A DNA stretch of 64,000 bases from Prostheceraeus crozeri (lineage: Eukaryota > Platyhelminthes > Polycladida > Euryleptidae): NCBI GenBank assembly GCA_907163375.1, contig CAJQUW010016158.1, positions 186,001 to 250,000 of the forward strand, written 5' to 3'. This document shows, one piece after another, positions 52,335 through 63,981 of the stretch. The translations under genes and the position numbers were made by a program. The notes beneath the pieces were generated by a model. It saw nothing but the letters and a program-made list of their open reading frames with translations. It made no database searches and was not told the origin of the DNA. The stretch's first letter is position 1; each line of letters opens with the position of its first letter.

Positions 52335-52579
52335 GGGATTGGCAATCAGCGGTTGTCGATATATTTAAAACCATGACATCAAATTCAATATGGAGGGCAA
52401 CAATTCTCAAACGCATCGACGTAGATGCGATAAACAGGAAAGAGGAGACTAAGTTTTTGATCAAATTGACACGTTCTCATTTATCTTTGGGCAAATCCTT
52501 ACCAAGTATTGGTGCTGCACCGTATGCGGAAGTAAACATACGAGATCTGCTTCACAAATATATTGAATCTTTAAACTAA
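52335..52579 (+). CDS. Tudor-domain protein, exon 2 (last exon)
   Basis: Begins after the acceptor tttcattttccag with two bases that complete the phase-1 codon left open at 23544. It starts DWQSAVVDIFKTM, the helix that follows the beta barrel in extended Tudor domains, then IWRATILKRID and FLIKLTRS strands and LLHKYIESLN before TAA. A poly(A) signal AATAAA follows at 52635. With exon 1 the protein would be about 240 residues. Continuity of phase and domain over a 28.8-kb intron is the evidence; no transcript is available. Confidence 0.75.
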
Positions 52580-52634
52580 TACATCAACGGAGTTTTTACA
52601 TGACATTAAAAAATCAACATTTAAATTTGTATAA

Positions 52635-52640
52635 AATAAA
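52635..52640 (+). terminator. Poly(A) signal of the Tudor gene
   Basis: AATAAA lies 56 bp after the stop in the context tataaaataaagttg. Confidence 0.55.
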
Positions 52641-54239
52641 GTTGATTAACGTCGGATACATACGTGTAGGTTTCGATTTGATCAATTACACAATTTTACA
52701 GAAATGATTCATCATGAAAATAGACGAGAAACATAACGGTATTTTATACTAGAGTAGAGCACAAGTAATAGTTCACAATTGATCAATAACTGACTTTAAG
52801 TTATATTCAAGTAATTCATTGAGATTCACAAGATGGCACTTCGTTTAATTACGCAATACCCGGCTTGAATTTGTCTAAGATTCAGTCTATAACTACATAA
52901 GGTGTATCAATTAATGCACGGTGTTGGACCGCTTTATAGTCACTGATCAGCACAACAACAAGGTGAATTCAACAAGGACCACTACGATAACTTCTCTACA
53001 GATCATGTTTGTTGGATCACTAACAACATATGTAGAAATAACTGTGTCGCTACAATTTTTTGACATAATTTTTTTCTTGTTGTCATTTTAATCGGTGCTA
53101 CTTTTACTTAATCTCTCCCCTCTCCCCCAATAGGTAGCTAAAGTGCCCAAGCAAACTTTGGAGCTAACCCAATCGACACCCAACTGAGTGGCAGTGTTTT
53201 TGGACTTTAAGAAAGTATGACATGATACTTGACACCAATCGAAGTGGTCATCATTGCGGAGTAATTTGGCACGCCGCTATAATTCGAAGAAGTTCGAAGA
53301 ACAATTGACGTTGGAGCTAGGTTTGCATAGCTGGCAGTTCATCCAACATTTGTGTGTAATCGATGACAAAGAGACGACTTCTGATATATCATTGAAGAAG
53401 CACGGACTACATGAGAAAGCATTTTGCATGAAAGGTTCATGATGAAACCAACGGCCAATATGTGATAGCTTTGACGTCACTAGGGGTTGGACGGTGCTGA
53501 TAGTTATGGAACGTTGGGGTGCCTTGAATCGAGATGCCCTTTACGACCGACTTCCAATTATGCTTTTGGGGCTCGACTTTGGGACCAAAGATTAGACAAT
53601 TGGATTAAAGAATTAATTCAATGCATGATTTCAATACCTGGATATTTGTTTATACAATCTCCTTTCTAATTTCAGTTCTGCTTCAGTTCAGAGTGCTTTT
53701 CTGTTGCATTCTTAGTATATATTAGTTCTTATCAACATTCTTTACAGATACAGATAAAGTAGAACATCCCTTCTTTTGTTTGGAGGATCCCAAATTGCTG
53801 ATAAAGCAACAAAAAACTGTTAGTAGCCTATATACTGCCTAACAGAAAAAACTTAACGCTTATCATTACGAATCAATGGCAGCTCTGCTAAATTTCTAAG
53901 TCGTACTTACTCCCAAACAAATTTCTATGTGCCCTTTCTAGCATAGCCATATGAAGATATCGTTACTTCTTGTATACAGGATGGATCAACGTTTGGATAA
54001 GTTTAAACATCGAATAATTACAAAATTACTGTCTTTTTGACATGAATCGTAACTGTATGATGAAGCACGGAGATGAATTCGCAAAATGAGTGGCTATTGG
54101 AGTGATTCGCTGTGGACGTAGCGCATAAGTAATGTTTGTAAATAATTGGATACATCGCATGTAGGCTAGCATGTTAGGAATTGGTGGCCCAGCTGGTGCG
54201 AAGAAAGAAAAGTTGCATGACAGATAGAAACTGCAAGAC
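52641..54239. other. Non-coding, nothing recognised
   Basis: AT-rich sequence with short frames only (for example 53254-53442, no motif). No element ends were found. Confidence 0.4.
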
Positions 54240-55070
54240 CAAAGAAAACAAAAAAGTCGCAGACCGAAAGCTGGTGATTGCGGAGATCAAAAATTGGTCA
54301 AAAACCGGTTCAGATCGTTTCGCATCTAGTAATAGGCTGGAAACATGCTACTGACATCATCTGTTGCGCGTTGCAACTGCATATCGACGTTTGACAGAAG
54401 CGGGCTTTAAATCTTACAGACATGGTGTACGCTAGCCACTAATAACTTGGATTTATACGACCGCTTTCCCTTGTGAATGAACATGTCAAAGGTCTTGAAC
54501 GCAAACGAAAAGGATTTGAATGGTGTGGGTGACATTCTAAAAGGAGCGCTGATGAGTGGCATCGCGTGATGTGGACGAGTAATCACGGTTAACGGTCGAT
54601 TTCCACGACGGAAGAGTTTATGCTCACAGACGGTTTGGTGAGAGATATACAGTCTGCTGCATTTCAGAACATGATCGATTCAGTGGTGGTAGCGTCAAGA
54701 TTTCGGCCGGTATTTGGCACCGTGGACGAGTCAAGGCTGCTATTGTCATCAAAGCACCTTGAATGGCTGATATTTTCTCTCGGAGACTGTGACTCCTTTT
54801 GATTTTGTTGTTCTGACAGTATAGGGGCACCATCTCATCAACCTAACATGACAATGAGCAGATACACAGAGTACATCAGCCAGGTGATAATAGCACAGGA
54901 ATGGAGGAGCATCCACATTCTCCTTCGTATTTCGAACAACTTTCCGAGAGATTCGTTGAAGAGCATTAGAGCGCATTAAGCAAGAGAGACCGGATGAACT
55001 CAATGAAAAATAGAATTTGAGCTTGCTAGGGGCTATGCGGGTTGCCATATGCATGAAATAAATGTTTTTC
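54240..55070 (+). pseudogene. Probable Tc1/mariner transposase remnant
   Basis: Broken plus-strand frames give KGFEWCG, ADEWHRVMWTSNHG and FMLTDGLVRDIQ. Their order recalls the W-x-x-V-x-(F/W)-S-D-E-S ... D-G-R-x-x-V stretch around the second half of the Tc1 catalytic core. Many stops and frameshifts. Only a faint match, so the family call is tentative. Confidence 0.35.
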
Positions 55071-55404
55071 ATTTAAAGCAGGGATGCAGAGTCGGAGTCC
55101 CGGAGTCCTATCATTTTTGCTGGTTAAGGAGTCGCAGTCCTATCGGCCTATAACTAGACACGAAATATAATACTAACAAACTATTTGTCCTCGTGCATAG
55201 CTGTCAGTCTTGATGTCAACTTTCTCCGTCAAACAAAAGTACAGAGGCAGAAGTGCATGCAAAGCTTGTAATAGTTGAGGGAATGAACCGTGATGGTGAA
55301 AAAATAATTGTCTTTTCAATCGGTGATTTGTAGACAAGATCAAGCCTTCCTAGCCTCGATCACACTTACGCAACAAAGGTCACATCAGAGACAAAAATGA
55401 AATA

Positions 55405-57533
55405 CCGTAAACTGGGAATTCGGAACGGATTTTCAGATATTTAATTATTTTTCGCAGCAACTAAAGCTTATTTTTATTTCTCACTCTACATGAACCGCAA
55501 ACTTATCTTTCTTGATTAGAATACATTTTCAAAATATAAATAATATGAATATTAGATCAATAAAATCACCTAGACCAAAGACTAATGATTTTCAAAACAA
55601 TTGGGGTGATTCGGAACACTGATTTATTTTCGATTTAAAATAAACTGCATGTACTCAAACATGAAAACGAAGATAATATATCACTCACACTTCATGCAGA
55701 TATAGTATGGGTCTTGACTACTATTGTTGCATGAACCACGGTACCAGTGATGGCATGCAATACAGCGAATCCAATCAGGACCCTTGTACTGACTGAACCG
55801 AGAATTACATCCATTGCATAGGTCATCTTCCTCATCGGATGATGGTACATCTCTCTCTCTCTCTCTCTTGGTAAGTTGGACGCTGCTGCAGACGTAGATG
55901 ATCGATCTGAATACTGAATTGCTCGACCTGGAACGACCTTTGCTCCTCGACCAGACTTTCGAGTACCGGCACCAGCTTTTCTGTTCTCCTGCAGAGTGCC
56001 AATAAGAACAGAATCGGCCTATTTCATCTGAGGCTTTCATTCCAGGTAAACGCTTGATGGGCTCATCCGGATTTCGAGGAACAAGACCACATGCTCGAAA
56101 ACCAGATCTCAGATTGTCACCACCATGAATTTTAACCTTTTGCCAAAGCTGACTTAACAAGACTGGAAAGACAGTCTTTTGTATTACACCTTTCTGTCTT
56201 GTTTCTTTTCGATAATTGTCCAAGATCTCTCTCCATAACATTTTGAATGATCTGAAAACAGCCACATCAAGTGGCTGCAGCAGATGTGTTGAATTTGGAG
56301 GAAAGGTGGCGAAATAAATATTGTTCTCTGTGGCTAGTTGAATCACTTCAGGGCAGAAGTGACTGCCCAGATTGTCGCCGAGCAAGAGTTTCGGACTATT
56401 CGTGGTGCTTACGCTCGGGAGAAATAGTTTTTTGAACCACATCAGGAAAGTGTCCATTTCAAACCATCCGGACCGGGTTGAAGAATATTGCGCACCGGTA
56501 GGCCCACCTTGAGCCCAACCTTCGTACATGTTTTGATCTTTGTAACACACAAGTGGCGGAAGAAGATCTCCAGCTGCATTGCCACACACCATGATGGATA
56601 CATTAGATTTAGAATGTTCGCGTACCAGTTCGACTCTTCTTGTTCCGCGCCTCACGAGCACTTTCTTATTTCCAGGATCGTCACTCAACGCCGTTTCGTC
56701 GTAGTTATAAAAGTTCTGCGGCAATATTTCACCAGCTTTGTCCAGCTCAGAAAAGAATGCGTCTATGTCACATTTTCCGATTGCAGCACGTGATCGTTTA
56801 ATATTTCCAGCAACTCGACCCACCATGTCATTCCGTTGCATGAATCCGCGAATGAAGTCATATCCAGGATGTTGTCATTGAAATAAGACACTGATCTCCC
56901 TATCGAGTCAAGATATCTTTTGATGAGGATTTGCACATCAGTCACACTAAATCCAACACCCCAATCAGCCATTTGTTGTAGAGTGTCAGCAATAACATCT
57001 TCTTCTTCACTCGATAAAGTTTTAGGACGTCCAACAGAACCAGTCCCATTCACATGACGCCAAAGAGTTGTTTTAGATACGCCGTAAACTTGTGCTGCTT
57101 TATGAATAGACATGCCTTGCGCAACGGCTTCTAGCCTGGTTCATGAGTTGCGCACCGGCATGGGAAACGATGGTCTTTCTCTGATACGTTCTAGGCATTG
57201 TTCTACCAAGAGAGTCACAGAAGTTTACTAAGTCACACAGTGTCTGAAGAATGAGTGCGTTAACGATGATGAAAGCTTGTCTACTACATGTAGGTTCAAA
57301 TCGAATTGCATTGGATTGATACGATAGCTACGGGTCACAGGTGTATTGAATTTAAATTTTCAAATTTGAGTTAATTCTCTCGCGATCGCATTAATTCGCT
57401 ATGCATAGATATTTTAATAACAACAATTGAGAGAGTATCATAGCCATCACAGCATCCTGAAATACTTGAAAGTTGATTTAATTAGCAAAATCTGCAGAAA
57501 CATATTAACGTTCCGAATTACCCCAGTTTACGG
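55405..57533. mobile_element. pogo-type Tc1/mariner element, 2,129 bp
   Basis: Inverted ends ccgtaaactggg(aa/gt)-aattcggaacg with TA on both sides (55403-55404, 57534-57535). It carries one transposase gene on the minus strand. The whole element sits inside the hAT at 55079-57948, so it is the younger of the two. Confidence 0.88.
55681..57113 (-). pseudogene. pogo-family transposase with C-terminal PHD-like finger (frameshifted)
   Basis: Minus strand. The N-terminal frame (57113-56763) has a Psq-type helix-turn-helix (HKAAQVYGVSKTTLWRHVNG) and a linker. A one-base frame change near 56860-56880 moves reading to 56841-55681, with catalytic Asp residues in YNYDETAL, LLLGDNLGSHF and LLQPLDVAVF (DDD). 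The C-terminus CNGCNSRF ... WIRCIACHHWYRGSC ... YICMKC is a C4HC3-like PHD finger, as in a known subset of pogo-like transposases. Apart from the single frame change the protein looks complete (about 470 residues). Confidence 0.85.
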
Positions 57534-57956
57534 TACTAGTTTGTTTTTAGAACATTACCTCATACCTTTACATTAATCGTGTGTGATCTCTCCTCCAAAG
57601 CGTATGTTAAAATCGAAAGTGTACTCATACTTTTTGGAGAAGGATGGGGGATTTTCCTGCCTGGTAGAGACTGGAGAAAAACCGTGTGAAGCACACATCA
57701 ACAAGATGGGAGGAGCGTAGTCGCATACAACCAACTAAAAGCGACATTTGATAAATTCTTTCATCGAATATGATTGATAATTGATGCAGCAATAATCACG
57801 AATAAGGTTCAGGCAAGCCTATGATGTAGATTCATTTTCTAAAAAAACTATGTTTTATATACTTGCCAACTGGAGTCGGAGTCCTCTCAACAGTCGGAGT
57901 CCTATCAACCCCTGGAGTCGGAGAAAATGATAGGACTCCGCATCCCTGATTTAAAG

Positions 57957-58329
57957 TTGCAATTTTGATGCTACTTCGTTAATTAAAATAATGGTCCTTA
58001 TAATTCTAAGTGTTAATATTTTTTGCCAGCAGTATATAATAGCCGAAGCATCTCGCCAGAACACTGTTGAACAAATTGATTATAAACATCGATTGAAACC
58101 TAAGCATGTAATGTTCATATGCAGCACTCACACTAGATCAAACTATTTTTACATAGAAAACTGCCAACAAAAGAATCAAATAGGTAATATCAGCGCACAG
58201 ATGTCCAGTATCATAGAAGGTTCTATAACTTTCTCTAACTCGGTCCAAATGACCTCCTGTATCAATCTTTTTAAATAATAATAATAACAATAATATTTTT
58301 TTTGTTTCACTTCTTCTGGGTATAAGATC
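57957..58329. other. Non-coding, nothing recognised
   Basis: AT-rich sequence with aataataataacaataat near 58276. No gene. Confidence 0.4.
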
Positions 58330-58600
58330 TTGAGGTTTCAAATATCATTTTTATGGCCTTCAGTTATTGAATGATATGCTATTTCAGATTTATTGACTTT
58401 CAGTTCTTTTACAAGTCTCTTGTGTTCTTCGATTCTTTTTCCCAACGGTCTTGATGTCTCTCTAATATGCACGAATCTCCATTCACACTCTTCACAATCA
58501 ATTTCGTACACACGTCAGAGTTGTTTGCTGGAATCGTTTCCGCACTAATACATCTTTTAATGTTTGCAAATGTCGATATGATTGCTTTCAAGCTGATTCA
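58330..58600 (-). pseudogene. GIY-YIG endonuclease fragment of a Penelope-like element
   Basis: Minus-strand frames give LKDVLVRKRFQQTTL, a frame change, VYEIDCEECEWRFVHIRETS, then KRIEEHKRLVKELKVNKSEIAYHS. These match the blocks of the copy at 63589-63981 (VGDVLVRKRPEK, VVYHITCSVSDCNWSYVGETG, ERMKEHQRAIRELDVDRSEIARH) in order. Frameshifted and truncated. Confidence 0.7.
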
Positions 58601-61261
58601 ATATGTTCTGTTGCACCAGGTGCATATGGTATTATTGAAAGAAACGCTGCATAGAAGTTATGTAATAATTATGTTGCATGTAGGCTAAATATATATCAGT
58701 TGCAGTGATCATGTCCAACGTTTTCATGGCAAAAAGCTTCGGCTATTAGTGTTATCCTCTTAAAATAAAGATTTTATTATTATTATTATTATTAAAAAAG
58801 AGTATTTACGTGCTTTATCAGATATTTGGGATCCTCCAAACAAAAAATGAAACCCCCAAACTAATTTGTAAAACAAAACTTGACCATAATTATCGAACCG
58901 AAATGTAATAATTATTGTCGAATAATTCATCAAGTATAAAAAAGTTAAAAAGAAAGTTCTCTCAAATATCATTCTTGTCCTGCTGAATGTTCTGAAGATT
59001 CGGCTTCCAAGCCACACAAATTGAGACCAATTTCATCTTTGGTTGAAGAAACCTGAAAAGTGAAGGATAATGTTAAGCACTTAAGCACTGATTCAAATAA
59101 ATTTTAGAATCAATGAAGAGAAGTTGCAAACTTGTAGTATTGGTTATCGGTACATGACCTAACCGTCTAAATACGTCAGAACATTGTATTGACTGAGGGA
59201 ATGAAAAGCGCATTACACAACATGGCATGATAGCATCGAATAGATCTCATGACAATAATCAAGAACTCAATACTGTACAGATGAAATGGATTGAACAATG
59301 ATCATCACCACTACTGTAAAATGGAATGAAGAAGCACTACTGTACATGGCAAGGAAGTAACAATACACAAAGTAACTTTATAGACAGTCAAACAATTTCA
59401 CTATGGTTCATAAACTTCACTCTATCGAGCAATGATTTACCGATATCTGAGTGTCTTCTAGTGAGACTGGAGGGAGGAGTATACATATACATATACATAA
59501 CACGTAATTGAGGCAAACAAGAAATCGAAGGTTCAAGAATTTTTATTCGACTTTTATTCAGCACGGATCCCAACGGTTTGTTCTCCTGTGTTAATACATG
59601 AAGCAAGCATTCACTCATTGTTGCAAAAAGGCAGAAAATACGAAAGACAAAAAGGTCAGACAGAAAATACAGACCTATGACAAAACATTCTTTTACTTAT
59701 CAGATGGCAGACCAACAGATCTAGAGCTGCATGCAGGCCGCCTTATTTATCAGGAAACTTATCATAAGCATTTTAATCACTTTTAAACAAAAGGTTGATT
59801 GAAATAAAGCTAAATTAATTTTGGGAACAAAGTGGATCAAATCACGAAACGTCAACCGTGGACATCATCAAAATTAAAGATAGAAATGACATTCTATTCG
59901 AAGTGTTTTCCAAAAAATGTAAAACTTTGAAGCAGTCTACCTGCTTTTGCTAAAATATCATCAGAACTTTTATGCTTGGAAAGAATCAAGTAAAATTTGA
60001 TGTATAGATAAATAATGCTTTGTATAATACATATAAAAAAAGTTTGTTAAAAATATTCTGTTAAAATTCAAGCCGAAAGGTAAGTGTCCTCTGACAGTTT
60101 GAAAGTTAGTCAATTTAGGTCTCCTTCCACGAACTAACAGAAACTACTTACTTTCTGGTTAAAATTCAACAGAAATATAGGTTTTAGATGTCTCTGCTAT
60201 TTACATTCCATTTTATGGCTTTCCCTGGGACAGCGTTACAAAAAAATGAGTTTCAGTACCATTTTTTTTAAAGAACCATGTTGACCACGAACCGTGCATC
60301 CGTATCTGTCGTTGCCAATACATGCACTAATTGCAGGCCTATGCCTGAGCATTTAATATTTGATTGTGTAAGTAGAAATGAACGTAGGCCTATGCCTTTT
60401 GTTGCTTGTGTAATAGTAGAATAGCATTAAACCAAGATTTTTGATTAGTCTACGATAATTAAGGATCTGAAGCTCTACGATAATGATATTCCTAATTGAT
60501 TCACCCCAAATTCCAGAGTCTATCTACCGCTGACATAGCAAGTTAAGAATGATCAATTTTCTTTATTTAATTACACTGAAATGTAGTTTCGCGTGTGTTT
60601 TTCTATTGGTTCACTCACGTAGATCACTACAGATTTACTATTTTAACACTAAAAGATTTAAATTTACTTTATGTTGTTGGCTGATGATCCTAAAGGATTT
60701 TCATTTAAATTCACATGCAACGCAAGGCATTCATATCATGTTACGTTGTCTGAGCGATTTCTAGATGCTTGCATGTTACCGCGTTCGTCACTATTCATGT
60801 TTGTACAATCCCTTGAGATCTGTTGGTAGACTTCATCTATATCACATAGTAAAAAAGAAAATCATTCTCTGAAGTTTGAGATAAAGTCGCTCTAAAACGT
60901 TGTTGACCACTTGGTGCTTATGACAAATTATATTAAGTATCAGCATTGCATGCATGTCTGCTAGTAGTAGATCAAAATACCTGCATCACAATGTCTTGGA
61001 AAAATGGAATGCGAATAGTTGCTATGTGTTTCTAAAATCAATGTTTCATTATAAACTACAGTCTTCCGTGGCACCCCGACTGAGATTCATGTAAGTTTCA
61101 ATTGTAAGTAAGAATTTGTAAGTAAAATTCAAGTAAGTACCATGCAATTATTTCTGCTATTTAATTGATAATTACTTGAAAATAATGTGCAAAACAGTTT
61201 TAGAGAAAATTTATCTGCTCTGTAGCGATACAGTATGCTTGGTCACCTCGACATTCGAAGT
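58601..61261. other. Non-coding; (ATT)n and (TACATA)n microsatellites
   Basis: An (att) run of about 22 bp lies at 58772-58793, and atacatatacatatacata at about 59481-59499. TAGGCCTA near 60386. No credible gene or element end in 2.6 kb. Confidence 0.45.
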
Positions 61262-63463
61262 TTAACCCATTATAACCCACTGGTTCGAAAACGCACCGAA
61301 ATTTTAAACGCTTGATTTCCTGTCTAGTTTAAATTAATTGGGCCTATCGGTTGTACAATATAGTATTTGAGACCGAAATATTACTCACATGTATTCTGTT
61401 TAAATATCGGATAATTCGAACATATTCGTTTTGCCTGATGAATTTAGTTGGTGATAATGTCGGATGCGAATCGCAAGAGGTAAGTTTTGAAATCGCCTGT
61501 CAACGTAACCTACTCAATTTTCCAATATTACTTCTCATATAAAGATACATCCGTAAATAACTGTCCTTTTAGTATATAAAGCAGGTTCTAATATATTTAA
61601 GATTTGACGCTGTAGAGCATTTTCTTGATGGTGCGTTTTCGCACCATTGGGCTCTAATGAAATTTATCGAAGAAAGTCTTTGAATTTAGGAAGAACTACC
61701 ATGAATAATAATAAAGTTGCGTTCAGATATAAAATAAAAATCACAGCATTTGTATTATACAAAGTTCTAATGAAGCAAAATTTTTGTTAAAAACAGGTCT
61801 CGAACACTGAAGTCTTGTAACAGCGTCTTCCAAACATGCCACTATACACGTGCGCCATACCAACAACACATATGCGAAGTTGATCAACAAATATGGATGT
61901 TATTTTCATTATATAAGTACTACTTTTTAAGATAATAATTAGGATTAATTAATGCAATATCACACTTATGTTAAGAAATGCATGTGCAATGTAATACCTC
62001 GATAAGTCACTGTGATTGAAAATTCAAGTATTGTAAGCTGTTATTATATGGATGTTTCGATTTGCAGGTATACGGCGCTGCAGATGATTGACCTACTGCA
62101 TGGAAGTGACGAGCAAGATATTTGTGAAGCAGTTGAGGAGGACGCAACCCACATAGATATTGCTTTGGGCATGCCAGACGAAAAAAATGAAGGAACCGAC
62201 GAAGACTCGGATAAAGAAGACGATCCTACAATTGATCCATCTCAACTAGGGCGTCAAACGTTGCAGGCTCCTGTCATGGTTTCTGGGTTGAATTTCGATT
62301 CACACAAATCTACTCCACCATCAAAGAAACGGAAGTTAGAAACTTTGGAATGGGAACGGAGAGACATGAAACCTTCTTTCATTCCGCCTGAGCCAATGTT
62401 ATCTCTTTCTGAAGAGGCAGAAAATGATATCTCCCTGTGTGCAACACCAATTGATTTTTTCTTTTTGATTTTTGATGAGCAGATTCAAAACCACATTGTT
62501 TTAGAAAGTAACCTGTACGCTCAAAACAAAGGAATTTCACTGACTTTAACTTTAGAAGAATTTCAAAAGGTAATTGGGATATTACTTCTAAGTGGATATA
62601 ATAAAGTTCCATCTACACGCATGTATTGGCTTACTGACCCAGATGTGCGAAATGATCTTGTGTCATCAAGTATAACTAGAAATCGATTCTTTGATATAAT
62701 TCATAACTTGCATTTTACTCATGACTATGACCCTTGTGATAAACTTTGGAAGCTACGTCCTTTGATAACAGCTGTCCTTTCAAATTTCAAAAAGTTTGTA
62801 AGAATGAATGATAAATTGTGCGTAGATGAATCGATGATCAAGTACTTTGGTCATCACCCTATGAAACAATTTATAAAAGGGAAACCGATACGTTATGGCT
62901 ACAAAGCGTGGATGTTATGCTCAAGTACTGGTCAGTGTCATCATTTTAAATTCTACACTGGTGCTAAAACAAGAGAAAATAATGTGGGTCTAGGTGAAAG
63001 CGTCGTTTTGGATATGGTAAACTACGTACCATCAGGCTGTGAATTATACATGGACCGCTACTCTACATCCATCAAACTCTTGAAGAAATTGACTGAGGAA
63101 CGTATCCCTTCTGCTGGTACTATTCAACAGAACCGACTTCGTGGTGCACAGGCTGCCTTAGCAGACGAATCTGCTTTCAAAAAAATGGGTAGGGGATCTT
63201 CTCAAGCTGCCTCATCAAATGACGTGACAGTTGTTCAATGGAGGGACAGCAAAACCGTGTACATAGCATCGAATTTTTTCAATTCAACTATGACGGAAGA
63301 AGCCCAGGACTGGTGTTCGTCGTTCTTTATTATGAAGCACGAGGCCTTTCAGCCACTGCACGCGGCCATCGTCAGGTGCAAAGTGACAGATAGCTTGCAA
63401 GCTATCTGTGTGCATGGAATACATCTCATGATCAGACACATTAAAATGCAAGGGTTGCGATAA
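61262..63463 (+). mobile_element. piggyBac-type element, 3' end not seen
   Basis: The left end is TTAA followed by CCCATTATAACCCAC, the TTAA-CCC form of piggyBac termini. A perfect hairpin atggtgcgttttcgcaccat at about 61631-61650 repeats the gaaaacgcacc motif of the end (about 61286). The transposase gene follows. No matching GGGTTAA terminus is visible before 63589, so the right end is lost or too diverged. Confidence 0.6.
62084..63463 (+). CDS. piggyBac-type transposase (C-terminus atypical)
   Basis: About 459 residues from the ATG at 62084. The N-terminus is acidic with a basic patch (PSKKRKLE). The catalytic domain follows the PGBD pattern: MYWLTDPDVRND, SITRNRFFDIIHNLHF, first Asp in LCVDESMIKYFG, KGKPIRYGYKAWMLCSSTGQ, second Asp in ELYMDRYSTS (usually DNFFTS), and a third acidic site in WRDSKTVYIASNFF. 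After NSTMTEEAQ the expected Y-N-x-x-M-x-G-V-D region and cysteine-rich tail are missing, replaced by unrelated sequence to the stop. It is probably truncated. A splice acceptor (gatttgcag) just before the start leaves room for an upstream exon. Confidence 0.8.
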   Translation: MIDLLHGSDEQDICEAVEEDATHIDIALGMPDEKNEGTDEDSDKEDDPTIDPSQLGRQTLQAPVMVSGLNFDSHKSTPPSKKRKLETLEWERRDMKPSFIPPEPMLSLSEEAENDISLCATPIDFFFLIFDEQIQNHIVLESNLYAQNKGISLTLTLEEFQKVIGILLLSGYNKVPSTRMYWLTDPDVRNDLVSSSITRNRFFDIIHNLHFTHDYDPCDKLWKLRPLITAVLSNFKKFVRMNDKLCVDESMIKYFGHHPMKQFIKGKPIRYGYKAWMLCSSTGQCHHFKFYTGAKTRENNVGLGESVVLDMVNYVPSGCELYMDRYSTSIKLLKKLTEERIPSAGTIQQNRLRGAQAALADESAFKKMGRGSSQAASSNDVTVVQWRDSKTVYIASNFFNSTMTEEAQDWCSSFFIMKHEAFQPLHAAIVRCKVTDSLQAICVHGIHLMIRHIKMQGLR

Positions 63464-63588
63464 TCATGATACATGTACAGAAAGAAAGAAGAAAGGTAAT
63501 ACTGGCTAGAAGTTAAGAGTAGTAAGTAAAAGTCAAGATAATTGTCAAAAGCAAAGGAAAAATCAGACTTCAAAGCATAGAGAGTAGT

Positions 63589-63981
63589 CTACAAGTGAGA
63601 TAAACACCACTGGTCACTGAGGCTGTGCTTTGTCTTGTTGAGGGAGCCGTGATGCTTGGTCCAAATGGCTTCCTTTACTGTTCTCCTCCTCCACTGTGGC
63701 TCCTTGTCGACTACCTGTACTTGCTCCACATCCACACGATGGTCGCTTTCAAATACGTGGCGGGCAATTTCTGACCTGTCGACATCCAACTCACGGATAG
63801 CCCGCTGGTGTTCCTTCATTCTTTCTTCCACCGTGCGACCAGTTTCACCTACATAAGACCAGTTGCAGTCAGAAACTGAGCATGTAATGTGGTAGACGAC
63901 CCCAAAAGTCTTGGCCTTCTCTGGTCGCTTCCTCACTAAAACATCACCCACAGTTGCAGAAGGTTTGAGAGCAACTCTCAC
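63589..63981 (-). CDS. Penelope-like element C-terminal GIY-YIG endonuclease (partial)
   Basis: 130 residues on the minus strand; the frame is open to the window edge, so only the C-terminus is present. VGDVLVRKRPEK is followed by VVYHITCSVSDCNWSYVGETGRTVEERMKEH, the GIY-YIG core (here VYH ... YVG, with the Arg of GRT). Then come SEIARHVFESDHRVD and KEAIWTKHHGSLNK, with the Glu of the active site in KEAI. This arrangement is typical of the nuclease domain fused to Penelope-type reverse transcriptase. It is the best-preserved of three copies in this window. Confidence 0.8.
   Translation of the reverse strand: MRVALKPSATVGDVLVRKRPEKAKTFGVVYHITCSVSDCNWSYVGETGRTVEERMKEHQRAIRELDVDRSEIARHVFESDHRVDVEQVQVVDKEPQWRRRTVKEAIWTKHHGSLNKTKHSLSDQWCLSHL

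Larger units (their letters stand above)
55079..57948. mobile_element. hAT-type element split by a pogo element
   Basis: Starts cagggatgcagagtcggagtcc and ends ggactccgcatccctg. The 8-bp duplication atttaaag lies at 55071-55078 and 57949-57956. Internal sequence consists of repeated cggagtcctatca units next to both ends and short unique sequence. Without the inner pogo element it is about 740 bp and non-autonomous. Confidence 0.85.
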
